From Helicobacter_D ganmani (lineage in GTDB: Bacteria > Campylobacterota > Campylobacteria > Campylobacterales > Helicobacteraceae): a DNA stretch of 56,973 nt. Each line of letters starts with the position of its first letter. Positions within the stretch are counted from its first letter, which is position 1. Positions 40,687 to 50,787 of this stretch are shown piece by piece. Below the pieces are notes generated by a model, which did not search any database, was not told the DNA's origin, and saw only the letters and a list, made by a program, of their open reading frames with translations. The stretch lies in NCBI RefSeq assembly GCF_965138225.1, contig NZ_CBCSAX010000015.1, one strand, 5' to 3'. Made by a program: the position numbers and the translations under genes.

Positions 40687-42000
40687 TTAAGCTTCCACAA
40701 CCTGCAAACACTTCACAAGGGATTCCAAACTTAAATGATTTTTTTGCTCCCCGCTTTCCATATTTTTAAGCGTATAAGTCTTTTGCGCTTCCTCCTCCTC
40801 TCCTAACACAATCACATATTTATATCCCTTAGTATTCGCATAAGCAAAAGACTTTTTAGGCTTCACAATCTCGGGATAAACTTCTATTTTCAAGCCAAGA
40901 TTCCGCAAATTCTGTGCCGCAAAATAGCCATATTCCAAGCTCTGAAGCGGAATTAGCAAAGCATCTGCGACATTTGCACTACTTTGCATTAAGCCTAGCT
41001 CCTCTAGCCCCGCAAGCATTCTATCTAGCCCGATACTCGCACCCACACCGCTTAAAGAATCCTTAGAAAAGTTTTGCGTCAAATTATCATAACGACCACC
41101 CGAACAAACTGAACCAAGTGCGGACAAATTGTCCAATGTCGTTTCATAAATGATTCCGGTATAATACCCAAGCCCACGCGCAATAGAAAGATTGATTTGA
41201 TAAAACTCTTGCGGAATCAGAGGCTTTAGCAACACACAAAGTGCGCAAAGTTCATTTAAACCCTCTGCCAAAGTCGCATTTCTTGCCTTGTAAGATTCTA
41301 ATTTCGCCAAAAACTCCAAAGAACTTCCCTCTTGCTTTTGCGCGATAAAATCCAAAAGCATAGCAATTTGCTCACTCTTAAGACTCGTTTCTTTTTCTAG
41401 CTCCTCGCACACACTCTTGCGCCCTATTTTATCCATCTTATCAACAATTCTTAGCACTTCAATCGTTTGCGATTGTGCTCCCAAAGATTCCATTAAACCA
41501 TTAAAAATCTTGCGATTATTTAGTGCAATCGTAAATCTCTCCACACCTAAATGACGCAAAGTCTGATAAATCACTTGGACAATTTCTGCATCTGCTCCAA
41601 TACTTTGTGTGCCAATAAAATCAAAATCACATTGTGTAAATTCCCTGTAACGCCCTTTTTGAGCGCGCTCACCACGAAACACATTACCGATACAATATCT
41701 CTTAAAAGGCAAACCAAGCTCGTTTTTGTATTGTGCGATAAAACGCGCAAGAGGCACGGTTAAATCAAACCGCAACGCAACCTCACGTCCTCCGTGGTCC
41801 AAAAAATGATACATTTCTTTTTGGATTTCCTCACTACCTTGCTTTTTTAGAATCTCTGCATATTCTAAATGCGGTGTTTCAATGGGAGAGAAGCCAAATT
41901 TCTCAAAGGATTCTACAATGCTTTTTAGCATTTGAGACTTCGCGTAAGATTCCTTAGGAAGTCGGTCTTTAAAGCCGCTTAAAGTGCGTGGTGTAATCAT
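40687..42000 (-). CDS. hisS: Histidyl-tRNA synthetase
   Basis: Class II synthetase, 437 residues. Motif 2 in RGERAQKGRYREFTQCDFD, the His-specific GLGYYTGIIYE, CSGGRYDNL, the N-terminal LRFDLTVPLARF segment, and a C-terminal anticodon-binding domain from about 340. ATG after CGGAGCAAAAAA. It is divergent from rpmE. Confidence 0.97.
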   Translation of the reverse strand: MITPRTLSGFKDRLPKESYAKSQMLKSIVESFEKFGFSPIETPHLEYAEILKKQGSEEIQKEMYHFLDHGGREVALRFDLTVPLARFIAQYKNELGLPFKRYCIGNVFRGERAQKGRYREFTQCDFDFIGTQSIGADAEIVQVIYQTLRHLGVERFTIALNNRKIFNGLMESLGAQSQTIEVLRIVDKMDKIGRKSVCEELEKETSLKSEQIAMLLDFIAQKQEGSSLEFLAKLESYKARNATLAEGLNELCALCVLLKPLIPQEFYQINLSIARGLGYYTGIIYETTLDNLSALGSVCSGGRYDNLTQNFSKDSLSGVGASIGLDRMLAGLEELGLMQSSANVADALLIPLQSLEYGYFAAQNLRNLGLKIEVYPEIVKPKKSFAYANTKGYKYVIVLGEEEEAQKTYTLKNMESGEQKNHLSLESLVKCLQVVEA

Positions 42001-42103
42001 TTTTTTGCTCCGATTTTATTCTATTAAATTTCTAAGGAGGCAAGTTTAACAAAAATATGCTAAAGAATTTTAAAATTTATGCTAAATCTTAGTATTTTTT
42101 AGA

Positions 42104-42109
42104 TATAAT
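42104..42109 (+). promoter_or_regulatory. -10 box for the rpmE operon
   Basis: TATAAT 39 bases before the rpmE ATG. It probably drives rpmE through at least the exported protein gene at 45679, as the genes overlap or are closely spaced. Confidence 0.6.
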
Positions 42110-42148
42110 TTGCGCTTTATTTTATCTAAAATTTTAAAGGCTGTTATG

Positions 42149-42352
42149 ATGAAAAAAGGAATCCACCCAGAATATGTCCCTTGCAAAGTAACTTGCGTTA
42201 CTAGTGGCAAAGAAATAGAAGTCCTAAGCACAAAACCTACTTTAAGAATTGACATTTCTTCGTTTTGCCATCCTTTTTATACCGGTTCAGACAAAGTTGT
42301 AGATACCGCAGGAAGAGTGGAGAAATTCAAGCAAAGATACAACCTCAAATAA
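42149..42352 (+). CDS. rpmE: 50S ribosomal protein bL31
   Basis: 67 residues, MKKGIHPEYVPCKVTC ... FCHPFYTGSDK ... RVEKFKQRY. Only part of the usual four-Cys zinc set is present: PCKVTC keeps Cys, but the downstream pair is SSFC rather than C-x-x-C, as I recall for H. pylori L31. Two ATGs occur in tandem (42146 and 42149); the second gives the family-typical length and 8-base spacing from AAAGG. Confidence 0.96.
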   Translation: MKKGIHPEYVPCKVTCVTSGKEIEVLSTKPTLRIDISSFCHPFYTGSDKVVDTAGRVEKFKQRYNLK

Positions 42353-42361
42353 CCCATTCTT

Positions 42362-43195
42362 ATGGTTACTTTTCTGCCAACTCCTATTGGCAATCTACAA
42401 GATATTACATTGCGCACAATAGAGGCTTTAAAACATTGCGAAGTGCTATTATGCGAGGATACAAGAGTCAGCAAACGATTAATTGCACTGCTCACAGAGC
42501 GTGGGATTCTCTCTTTTAGAGATTATCAATATTTTTCCTTTCATACGCATAACGCATCGCAATTTCTTAGTCAAGCAACAGAAGAGTTTTTCAGTCAAAA
42601 AATTGGCTTTTTAAGCGACGCTGGAATGCCATGTATTAGCGACCCTGGCGTAGAGCTTGTGCGATTCTTGCAGGAGAGAAGTTTGCCTTATGAAGTGTTA
42701 GGTGGGATTAGTGCAGTTACTTTGGCGGTAGCATTTAGCGGAATCATAGAAAAAGAATTTAGCTTTTTAGGATTTCTGCCACACAAGATAAAAGAACGTT
42801 TAGAATCCCTACACAGAGCATTCAAGAGCCCTTATCCTGTTGTTTTTTATGAATCGACACACAGATTGCTAGAAACCTTAGAACTAATGACGCAAATTGA
42901 TTCCTTGCGCATAGTTTTTTTAGCAAAAGAATTAACAAAAAAGCACCAACAAACCTTTAAAGACACCTTAAAGCAAATCAAAGAATCTTTTACGCAAAAA
43001 TGCCGCAAAGATTCTGCATTTCTTAAAGGCGAGTGGGTGATTATTCTTAGCCCTACAACAGACCAACAAGAAGAAAAAGTCCTGACGCAAGAAATGGTAT
43101 TAAGCCTAGAGATTCCGCCTAAAATAAAAGCTAAGATTCTAGCAAAATTAAAGGGCGGAAATGCGAGTGAATATTATGAATTATTAACAAAATAA
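42362..43195 (+). CDS. rsmI: 16S rRNA (cytidine-1402-2'-O)-methyltransferase
   Basis: 277 residues of the tetrapyrrole methylase fold. LPTPIGNLQDITLRTIEAL, CEDTRVSKRL, SDAGMPCISDPG, GISAVTLAVAFSG and FYESTHRLLETL are RsmI signatures. It methylates the ribose of C1402 in the decoding site. It starts 9 bases after rpmE, and C. jejuni has the same neighbour order. Confidence 0.95.
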   Translation: MVTFLPTPIGNLQDITLRTIEALKHCEVLLCEDTRVSKRLIALLTERGILSFRDYQYFSFHTHNASQFLSQATEEFFSQKIGFLSDAGMPCISDPGVELVRFLQERSLPYEVLGGISAVTLAVAFSGIIEKEFSFLGFLPHKIKERLESLHRAFKSPYPVVFYESTHRLLETLELMTQIDSLRIVFLAKELTKKHQQTFKDTLKQIKESFTQKCRKDSAFLKGEWVIILSPTTDQQEEKVLTQEMVLSLEIPPKIKAKILAKLKGGNASEYYELLTK

Positions 43196-43228
43196 ACAAA
43201 AAATTTAAGAAAAAATAGGATAAAATCA

Positions 43229-43915
43229 ATGATTGTTTATGGGAAGCACATTGCTGAACTTGTTCTTTTAAAACATAGCGAAAAAATACAAACCATTTAC
43301 CTTGCTAAAGAGATTGACAAAAAGCTGTTTCAGGCTTTTGCAAAGCTAAATATCCCATTGCTTCGCGTAGATTCCAAAAAGGCGCAAGCTTTAGCAAAAG
43401 GTGGAAATCATCAAGGCTATTTGCTAGAGATTTCCCCTCTTGTGCCATTGGAATGGAATGCCATTAAGACAATGCAATTTGTGCTAGTGTTGTGCGGTGT
43501 TAATGATGTTGGGAATCTTGGGGCACTCTTTCGCAGTAGTTATGTGCTAGGTGTAGATGGAATCGTAATTTGTGGCTTAAAAGAATTAAAACAAGAAGGG
43601 GTATTGCGCGCAAGTGCAGGAGCAATGTTGGATATGCCCTTTGCAGTCGTGCATAATGCGCTAGATGTTGCAAATGAGCTTAGATTGGCTAATTTTACCC
43701 TTTATGGAACCAATCCAAAAGGCACACATCTCACGCAAATACCAAAGGGCAAAAAAGCATTATTTTTAGGAAATGAGGGAGAGGGTTTGGGAAATAGAAT
43801 CTTAAAAAAAATGGACCAAAACCTTGCTATCCCACAAAAAAGAGAGTTTGATTCTCTCAATGTCAGCACAGCGGGTGCAATTTTAATAGATAGGATTATG
43901 AATGGAAGATATTGA
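43229..43915 (+). CDS. rlmB: TrmH/SpoU family rRNA 2'-O-ribose methyltransferase (RlmB-like)
   Basis: 228 residues. An N-terminal substrate-binding domain (IVYGKHIAELVLL ... KKAQALAKGGNHQGYLLEI), then the knotted SPOUT domain with motif 1 NVGNLGALFRSS, motif 2 LGNEGEGLGNRIL and motif 3 LNVSTAGAILIDRI. It probably modifies G2251 of 23S rRNA. The 3' end overlaps the next gene by 14 bases. Confidence 0.9.
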   Translation: MIVYGKHIAELVLLKHSEKIQTIYLAKEIDKKLFQAFAKLNIPLLRVDSKKAQALAKGGNHQGYLLEISPLVPLEWNAIKTMQFVLVLCGVNDVGNLGALFRSSYVLGVDGIVICGLKELKQEGVLRASAGAMLDMPFAVVHNALDVANELRLANFTLYGTNPKGTHLTQIPKGKKALFLGNEGEGLGNRILKKMDQNLAIPQKREFDSLNVSTAGAILIDRIMNGRY

Positions 43916-44831
43916 AAAATTAAAAAAAATTGGAGCAAGAGAAATCTCAAAACACACACATATGGCGTTAAACAAAATCCAATTTATTTTGGATTCCAAC
44001 TTTGAAGCACTCCAAGACCATACGACAACGATTGGATTAGTCAAGATTTTGGAGCGCGAATATAATGTCAATTTACAAAAATGGCAAGAGGAATATAATG
44101 AGTTTTGGAATAACCGCCCTGACCAAAAACAAGAAAGCCTAGAAACAGTCATTAATTTCAAGGTTACGCACGAAGTCATCAAACAAAATAATTCCCAAAA
44201 ATACCTCATTCTTAGTGCAATTATTATCCTCTTTTTGGGTGTTGGATTTTATGCTTGGACAAATTTCTCTGACAATTCCGCTAAAGAAACTACCAAAGAG
44301 CCAACACCAATAGAATCTCAACATACTAACCCCAATGTAGAACTAGAAAATACAGAAAACAATGCCACAGAAAATATAGTAGCTCCCGCTACATCTGCAA
44401 AAGACGAACCACTACCCACAAATACTTCTTTAGACGCCTCTGCCTCTGCGCCTCTAAATGAGCTACCACAAGTTGCTAATACAGAAAATACACAAGATTC
44501 TATCCAATCTACACCCAACACCCCAACACAAGCTATTACAACATCTACACGCAAGTTAGAAATCGTCCCTCGCTCCAATGTTTGGGTTGGAATCGTGTAT
44601 TTAGATACACGCAAAAAAACTTCACTCCTAACAAGCAATGCCATAGAGATTGACTTAACCCGCCCGCAAACTATTATTACAGGACACGGAATGCTAGATT
44701 TAAACAACAATGGCGAACTAACAAACTACAACAAAGCAGAAAAAATGCTTTTTTGGGTAGATGAAGCAGGAAACTTCAGTGAAATTACGCTTGCACAATA
44801 TAATCAACATACAAGGGGATTAGGGTGGTAG
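43902..44831 (+). CDS. Single-pass membrane protein with RodZ-like layout
   Basis: 309 residues: a cytoplasmic helical region (1-90, MEDIEKLKKIGAREISKHTHM ... GLVKILEREYNVNL) resembling the helix-turn-helix of RodZ-type proteins, one membrane helix (about 100-118), a long Thr/Pro/Glu/Asn-rich linker (about 120-220) and a small C-terminal beta-rich domain (KLEIVPRSNVWVGIVYLDT ... LFWVDEAG). RodZ links MreB to the wall machinery; that role is only suggested by layout. A matching membrane protein gene lies here in C. jejuni (Cj0152c, from memory). It overlaps the next gene by 7 bases. Confidence 0.7.
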   Translation: MEDIEKLKKIGAREISKHTHMALNKIQFILDSNFEALQDHTTTIGLVKILEREYNVNLQKWQEEYNEFWNNRPDQKQESLETVINFKVTHEVIKQNNSQKYLILSAIIILFLGVGFYAWTNFSDNSAKETTKEPTPIESQHTNPNVELENTENNATENIVAPATSAKDEPLPTNTSLDASASAPLNELPQVANTENTQDSIQSTPNTPTQAITTSTRKLEIVPRSNVWVGIVYLDTRKKTSLLTSNAIEIDLTRPQTIITGHGMLDLNNNGELTNYNKAEKMLFWVDEAGNFSEITLAQYNQHTRGLGW

Positions 44832-45679
44832 AAATAACCCGCAAATGCTTATGGATTGTCCTTTTTGTTTGTCTGCTAGAAAACTCTATTAATGCACAAA
44901 CTCCTACATTACAAAATCCGATTGATTACAAAGTTGCGCAACTCTTAGGCGTGCAAGAATATAAAACAAATCAAAAATTTATCCAAAGACTCTTTAGCAA
45001 TCAAAGATATTTTTTGGATAGTGCAGGACAACCAGATTTATATAAAATCTCTCAAACACTTAAACAAAATGGTTTATTAAAGCTCACTTTTAAGCAACCA
45101 ATGGAACTTGAAGTTACCTTTAGTGTCAAGGAAAATCCAACCACTTTTACAAATGTACTCTATGATATTTTAAATGAAATGGGATATTATTACTTTCTAC
45201 TTAAAGAAAGTGTGCTTAACGAACAACAATTTAAGTTTATTCTCTCTATGAATACTGAATATGCGATTGACCCTACGCTTTTACAAGAAAAACTATACGA
45301 TTATGGCTACAAAGTTTTAAATATTGAACGAAGCCACATATATCAATGGAATTACATTATCACAAATACTACATTTCAATACCCAAAAGCAACCAAATTA
45401 ACCACCAATGAAACGAATCACAAAGCCAATCTAAAGGGAGAATATTGGTATCAAATTGATAAAGGTAGCCGACTAGAAGTCAAATCAAGCAATGGAATCC
45501 TATGGTATCCAAAATTAATATTTTTTGATAAAAATCTGAATATTTTAGAAATTATTAGCAATCAAAAATCCTCACAGGCATTCCAAAAAGAGATTCCAAA
45601 GGGAGCAATGTTTGTAAAAATCACGGATACTTTTTTGCCCATTACAACAAAAAATGGCTTAGATGTAACACTAAAATGA
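44825..45679 (+). CDS. Exported protein, unknown function
   Basis: 284 residues. Signal peptide about 1-24 (CLWIVLFVCLLENSINAQ). The rest is a periplasmic alpha/beta protein with no motif I recognise; near the end LIFFDKNLNILE and GAMFVKITDTFLPI look like beta strands. The start is GTG at 44825, 6 bases after AAGGGG and inside the preceding gene. The conserved pairing with the upstream membrane protein suggests they act together in the envelope (inference). Confidence 0.75.
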   Translation: MVEITRKCLWIVLFVCLLENSINAQTPTLQNPIDYKVAQLLGVQEYKTNQKFIQRLFSNQRYFLDSAGQPDLYKISQTLKQNGLLKLTFKQPMELEVTFSVKENPTTFTNVLYDILNEMGYYYFLLKESVLNEQQFKFILSMNTEYAIDPTLLQEKLYDYGYKVLNIERSHIYQWNYIITNTTFQYPKATKLTTNETNHKANLKGEYWYQIDKGSRLEVKSSNGILWYPKLIFFDKNLNILEIISNQKSSQAFQKEIPKGAMFVKITDTFLPITTKNGLDVTLK

Positions 45680-45697
45680 AAATAAAAAGGAGAAAAA

Positions 45698-46915
45698 ATG
45701 TTTAAAGAAATTGAGTTTGAAAGAATTAAAAGATTACCAAAGTATGTTTTTGCTGCCATTAACGAAATTAAATTAAAAATGCGTCAAGAGGGCGAAGATG
45801 TGATTGACTTTAGTATGGGAAACCCCGATGGCGCAACTCCAAAACATATCATAGATAAACTCTGTGAAGCAGCACACAAGCCCAAAAATCACGGCTATTC
45901 GGCAAGTAAAGGAATCTATAAACTCCGTCTTGCCATTGCAGATACCTACAAACGCAAATACGGAATCACTTTAAATCCCGACACACAAGTTTGTGTTTCT
46001 ATGGGCTCTAAAGAGGGTTATGTGCATTTAGTCCAAGCAATTACAAATCCCGGTGATACTGCAATCGTTGCAGAGCCAGCTTATCCGATTCATTATTATG
46101 CCTTTATGCTAGCGGGTGCGAATGTAGCAACTTTTGGGTTAAAGTGGAATGAAAACTATGAATTAGATGAAGAGGCTTATTTTGAATCTCTACAAAAAGC
46201 CCTTAAAAACACAATGCCCAAACCAAAATTTGTTGTAACAAACTTTCCTCATAATCCTACCACGGTGGTTGTTTATAAGAGATTCTATGAAAGACTTGTG
46301 AATCTAGCAAAACAAGAGCGATTCTATATCATAAACGATATTGCCTATGCGGATTTGAGCTTTGGAGGTTATGTTGCACCCTCTATCTTTGAAATAGAAG
46401 GTGCGCTAGATGTCGCCGTAGAAGGCTATACTCTTTCTAAAAGCTATAATATGGCGGGTTGGCGAGTGGGTTGTATGGTAGGTAATGAAAAGCTCATTGG
46501 TGCGTTACAAAAAATCAAAAGTTGGCTAGACTATGGGCTTTACACTCCGATTCAAATCGCCTCTACAATTGCCTTAAATGGCGACCAAACTTGTGTGCAA
46601 GAGATTGCCCACAAATACGAACATCGTATGGAAGTGCTAATTGATAGCTTTGGAGCAGCTGGGTGGAAAATGACAAAACCAAAAGCAAGTATGTTTATTT
46701 GGGCGGAGATTCCAGAATGCGCTAAACATCTAGGCAGTATGGAGTTTTCTAAACAGCTTTTGCAAGAGGCAAAAATCGCGGTAAGTCCGGGAATTGGCTT
46801 TGGCAATCACGGGGATAATTATGTTCGTATTGCTCTTATAGAAAATGAAAATAGGATTCGTCAAGCAGCAAGAAATCTTAAGAAATTTTTAAAACAATTT
46901 GAATCCAACGCATAG
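45698..46915 (+). CDS. Class I/II aminotransferase, AlaC/DapL-like
   Basis: 405 residues, PLP fold type I. DFSMGNPDGATP, HGYSASKGIYKLR, the PLP lysine in TLSKSYNMAGWRVG (Lys248), NFPHNPTT and a C-terminal NYVRIALIENENRIRQA. Closest in pattern to glutamate-pyruvate (AlaC) aminotransferases and related enzymes annotated as LL-diaminopimelate aminotransferase; substrate choice cannot be read. RBS AAGGAG. The matching gene is HP0672 in H. pylori and Cj0150c in C. jejuni (from memory). Confidence 0.85.
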   Translation: MFKEIEFERIKRLPKYVFAAINEIKLKMRQEGEDVIDFSMGNPDGATPKHIIDKLCEAAHKPKNHGYSASKGIYKLRLAIADTYKRKYGITLNPDTQVCVSMGSKEGYVHLVQAITNPGDTAIVAEPAYPIHYYAFMLAGANVATFGLKWNENYELDEEAYFESLQKALKNTMPKPKFVVTNFPHNPTTVVVYKRFYERLVNLAKQERFYIINDIAYADLSFGGYVAPSIFEIEGALDVAVEGYTLSKSYNMAGWRVGCMVGNEKLIGALQKIKSWLDYGLYTPIQIASTIALNGDQTCVQEIAHKYEHRMEVLIDSFGAAGWKMTKPKASMFIWAEIPECAKHLGSMEFSKQLLQEAKIAVSPGIGFGNHGDNYVRIALIENENRIRQAARNLKKFLKQFESNA

Positions 46916-46928
46916 GCGCGGGGAAATA

Positions 46929-48308
46929 ATGGTAAAGAAAGAATCGCAAAACCATAGTAATACACAACAAGCAAGAAACCACCAAAAACACAACCCTTTA
47001 AGCTTAAAGCAGCGAGTAGAGCAATATTTTCAGCTTCCAACCAAAGGAAGTAATATCAAAACAGAATTTTTAGCGGGCTTTACGATTTTTCTGTCTATGC
47101 TCTATGCGATTCCCGTCTCCGCAGAGATTCTCTCTCAAGCAGGAATGCCTAAAGAAGCCTTAATTACCGCAATTACACTTATTACAATTCTTTCTACTCT
47201 TGTGTGTGGAATCTATGCAAACACTCCCGTTGCGATGAGTGTGGGAATGGGGCTGAATGCGTATTTTACTTATGGTGTTGTGCAAGGCTATGGAATCTCG
47301 TGGCAGCAGGGCTTAGGAATCGTATTTGTTTCGGGCTTGATTTTTGCTTTGATTTCATTGAGCAATTTTAGGGTTTGGATTCTGAAATCTATCCCTAAAA
47401 ACTTGCGTTTTGCTCTTTGTGTTGGACTAGGCGCATTTCTTGCAACCATTGGCTTAAAAGGCTTAGAAATATTCACGCTCCAAAATGATAATTTATTGCT
47501 CGGCGATTTAAGCCATATTACAACCCTTTTAGGAATTGTTGGGATTATGGTTGCGCTTGTTTTGTATGTTTTAAAAGTCAAAGGCGCGTTTATCCTTACG
47601 ATTGCATTGCTTAGTGGAATAGGATTCTTATTTGAAATCGCACAAACCCCCACGCAAATCTTTTCCTCTCCTGCTTCTATTGCGCCCATTGCATTAGAGT
47701 TAGACGTGTTTGGCATTCTGAAATTCGCCTTTGTCCCTGTGATTTTAATGCTAATGGTTACGGATTTGTTTGATTCTTTAGGCACACTTTCTGGGATTGG
47801 AATCAAGGCAAATCTGTTTTATGGCTTAGACCACACAGAACGTGATACACCGCTAGAGCACACCTTGCAAATAGATGCAGTAGCAACAATGGCTGGAGGG
47901 CTTCTTGGCACTTCTACAACAACGAGTTTTTTAGAATCCGCAAGTGGCACTGCCGCAGGAGGACGAAGTGGGCTTAGTGCAGTATTTGCGGCATTATTTT
48001 TTTGCTTGACACTTTTTATTTTACCCCTGTTTTTGAGCATTCCCTCCTTTGCGATTTATCCCATTTTAGTTGTGATTGGTGCATTTATGTTTTTAGAGAT
48101 TTCACATATTGATTTTAGCGATACAGATTCTTTGATTGCAAGTTTTTTTATCATTCTTTTAATGCCCCTTACAACCTCCATTACAATTGGATTAAGTGCG
48201 GGATTTTTAGTGTATTTATTGCTTATAATCACGCAAGGACATTGGAGTAAAATTAGCGGTGGATTGCTTTGTATCACATTTTTAAGTGTAATACCTTTTA
48301 TTTTTTAG
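46929..48308 (+). CDS. AzgA-type purine base permease
   Basis: 459 residues with about 12 membrane helices after a polar 45-residue N-terminus. Family motifs: EFLAGFTIFLSMLYAIPV, NTPVAMSVGMGLNAYFTYGV, DLFDSLGTLSGIG and GTSTTTSFLESASGTAAGGRSGL, of the adenine/guanine/hypoxanthine permease group. The start is ATG at 46929, after GGGGAAATA; an upstream frame extends into the previous gene but lacks a site. It imports purines, which fits the purine dependence described for Helicobacter. Confidence 0.9.
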   Translation: MVKKESQNHSNTQQARNHQKHNPLSLKQRVEQYFQLPTKGSNIKTEFLAGFTIFLSMLYAIPVSAEILSQAGMPKEALITAITLITILSTLVCGIYANTPVAMSVGMGLNAYFTYGVVQGYGISWQQGLGIVFVSGLIFALISLSNFRVWILKSIPKNLRFALCVGLGAFLATIGLKGLEIFTLQNDNLLLGDLSHITTLLGIVGIMVALVLYVLKVKGAFILTIALLSGIGFLFEIAQTPTQIFSSPASIAPIALELDVFGILKFAFVPVILMLMVTDLFDSLGTLSGIGIKANLFYGLDHTERDTPLEHTLQIDAVATMAGGLLGTSTTTSFLESASGTAAGGRSGLSAVFAALFFCLTLFILPLFLSIPSFAIYPILVVIGAFMFLEISHIDFSDTDSLIASFFIILLMPLTTSITIGLSAGFLVYLLLIITQGHWSKISGGLLCITFLSVIPFIF

Positions 48309-48315
48309 GGATTCT

Positions 48316-50775
48316 ATGAAACATCTTTGCGACCACTGCCATTTAGAGTTTGACGAAAAGGTGTTGCTTAAAACCAAAATTGGCAAGGAGGAAAAGTATT
48401 TTTGTTGTAAAGGCTGTGAGAGCGTTTATAAACTCTTAAATAGCGAGGGTTTAGAGGATTTTTATAGCAAATTAGGCAACAACACCTTAGAACCTGCAAC
48501 ACAAATCTTAGAAAATGAAAGTCTAGATTCCTTTGATTCTGCGCCATTTTTTGAACGTTATGTGAGCGTGAAAGAGAATTTGTGCGAGATTTCCCTTATT
48601 TTAGAAAAAATCCATTGCATTGCTTGTGTCTGGCTGAATGAAAAAATCCTTGCCAAAACAAATGGAATCATAAAAGTCAATCTTAACTACACCAATAACA
48701 AAGCCACAATTCTTTATAATCCAAAGGCGATTAAGATTTCTCAAATCATTCAGACAATCCGACAAATTGGTTATGACGCACACGCTTATGACCCGCGCTT
48801 ACAAGAAGCTTACGCAAATAAAGAAAAGCGTGATTATTACATTAAAATGGTAGTTGGAATCTTTTGCGTGATGAATATTATGTGGATTGCCGTAGCACAA
48901 TACGCGGGGTATTTTAGTGGAATCTCTAATGAAATGCGCAATATTCTAAACTTCGCGGGATTCGCACTCTCTACCCCTGTGCTATTTTTTAGCGGAATCA
49001 TTTTCTGGCGTGGTGCTTGGGCTGCGCTAAAATTTAGAACACCCAATATGGATTTACTCGTGATTAGTGGGGCAAGTTTGGCTTATCTTTATTCCATTTA
49101 TGCGAGTTTCAAAGGTGGTGAGACCTACTTTGAATCTGTTGCGATGATTATTACTTTCGTGTTAATTGGCAAATTCTTGGAAGTGCGTGGCAAAAAAAGT
49201 GCGGTGGATAACTTAGATAAACTCAATGCGCAAATGCCCTTGAGTGTGCGGGTGCTACAAACTCCACAAAATTCGGAATCCCAAATCACTAGGGATTCCA
49301 ATCCTACACAAGACTTCCAAGAAATCGCAATAGAATCTGTGCGTGTAGGAGATATTGTGCAAGTGCGACCGGGGGAACGCATCGCACTTGATGGGGTTTT
49401 GTTAAGCCAAGAAGCACTCTGTGATGAAAGTGCAATGAGTGGTGAATCCTTACCACGAATCAAAAATGCAGGGGATTCCATTTATTCTGGTTCTTTAGCT
49501 CTAAATTGCCCCTTTGAATATCAAGTCTGCAAGGTTTTCAAGGATTCTTTGATGATGAAAATTGTAGGTTTGGTGGAAAACTCCCTCAATGCGCGCCCCA
49601 AGATTCAAGAAGCAGCCGATTATATCTCGCATTATTTTTCCCTTGTGATTCTCTCCCTTGCTTTCGGCACTTTGTTGGTTTGGGAATATATGCTAAATGC
49701 ACCTTTTGAACGCTCTTTAATGGTGATGATTTCTGTGATTATCATCGCTTGTCCTTGCGCACTTGCCCTTGCAACCCCGATTGCCTCTCTTATTGGACTT
49801 AGTGAATCCTTAAAACACAAGATTCTTTTCAAGGAAGCGCGGTTTTTGGAAACCATTGCCAAAGCTGACACATTGGTGCTAGACAAAACAGGAACATTAA
49901 CAGAGGGTAAGCTTAAAGTCTTAAATGTGCGGTATTTTAACGCTCAAAATGCACTAGATTCTAAAGATTGTGGAATCCTATATTCTATGCTCACACAAAA
50001 TGCCCACCCTATTAGCAAAGCAGTATTAGAGTTTATTGGACAAAAAAATGAAGTAATCTCTTTAGATTCTATGATACAGATTAATGCGCGCGGAATCGTA
50101 GCAAAGGTGCAAGATAACACTTATCTAGGTGGAAACTTGATGCTTTTACAAGAGCATAATGTAGAGATTCCAACTCCTCTGCAAGACACACAAGCAAGCG
50201 TGTTTTATTTTGCCAAAGATTCTAAGATTTTAGTGGAATTTACCTTACAAGACACTCTTAAAAAAGATGCAAAAGAGACGATTGCAGCATTGCAACAAAA
50301 AGGGATTGCCTGCATACTTTTAAGCGGTGATAATGCGGGGGCTTGTCAAAGTGTCGCACAAGTTGTTGGAATCACAGAATATTATGCCGCACAAAGTCCG
50401 CTAGATAAGGCAAATTTCATTGACAAACTACACAAACAGGGTAAAATTGTCGTAATGGCAGGCGACGGCATTAACGATTCCATTGCGCTTGGCAAAAGTG
50501 ATATTTCCATCGCAATGGGTGGCGGCATTGATTTAGCTATTGGCGTGAGTGATGTCGTCGTGCTTGACGATAGCATGCAAGGCATATTGGATTCTTTTAA
50601 GATTGGGCAGCGCACTTATCAATTTATTTTGCAAAATCTTGGAATCTCTCTTGTGTATAATGCCCTAACGATTCCGCTTGCAATGGCAGGCTTTGTGATT
50701 CCTCTTATTGCGGCACTTTCTATGTCGCTTAGCTCTTTGCTTGTAGTGGGAAATAGTTTAAGAATCAAAAATTAA
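48316..50775 (+). CDS. ccoI: Cu(+) P1B-type ATPase for cbb3 oxidase assembly
   Basis: 819 residues. N-terminal Cys-rich metal-binding module (CDHCHLEF, YFCCKGCESVY) typical of FixI/CcoI, then an HMA domain with CIAC (101-104), eight membrane helices, the CPC ion-binding motif (479-481), phosphorylation site DKTGTLTEG (Asp523) and GDGINDSIAL. FixI/CcoI exports copper to the periplasm for cytochrome cbb3 rather than for detoxification. It starts 7 bases after the permease stop. The oxidase genes themselves are not in the window. Confidence 0.93.
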   Translation: MKHLCDHCHLEFDEKVLLKTKIGKEEKYFCCKGCESVYKLLNSEGLEDFYSKLGNNTLEPATQILENESLDSFDSAPFFERYVSVKENLCEISLILEKIHCIACVWLNEKILAKTNGIIKVNLNYTNNKATILYNPKAIKISQIIQTIRQIGYDAHAYDPRLQEAYANKEKRDYYIKMVVGIFCVMNIMWIAVAQYAGYFSGISNEMRNILNFAGFALSTPVLFFSGIIFWRGAWAALKFRTPNMDLLVISGASLAYLYSIYASFKGGETYFESVAMIITFVLIGKFLEVRGKKSAVDNLDKLNAQMPLSVRVLQTPQNSESQITRDSNPTQDFQEIAIESVRVGDIVQVRPGERIALDGVLLSQEALCDESAMSGESLPRIKNAGDSIYSGSLALNCPFEYQVCKVFKDSLMMKIVGLVENSLNARPKIQEAADYISHYFSLVILSLAFGTLLVWEYMLNAPFERSLMVMISVIIIACPCALALATPIASLIGLSESLKHKILFKEARFLETIAKADTLVLDKTGTLTEGKLKVLNVRYFNAQNALDSKDCGILYSMLTQNAHPISKAVLEFIGQKNEVISLDSMIQINARGIVAKVQDNTYLGGNLMLLQEHNVEIPTPLQDTQASVFYFAKDSKILVEFTLQDTLKKDAKETIAALQQKGIACILLSGDNAGACQSVAQVVGITEYYAAQSPLDKANFIDKLHKQGKIVVMAGDGINDSIALGKSDISIAMGGGIDLAIGVSDVVVLDDSMQGILDSFKIGQRTYQFILQNLGISLVYNALTIPLAMAGFVIPLIAALSMSLSSLLVVGNSLRIKN

Positions 50776-50787
50776 GGAGTAAAAAAG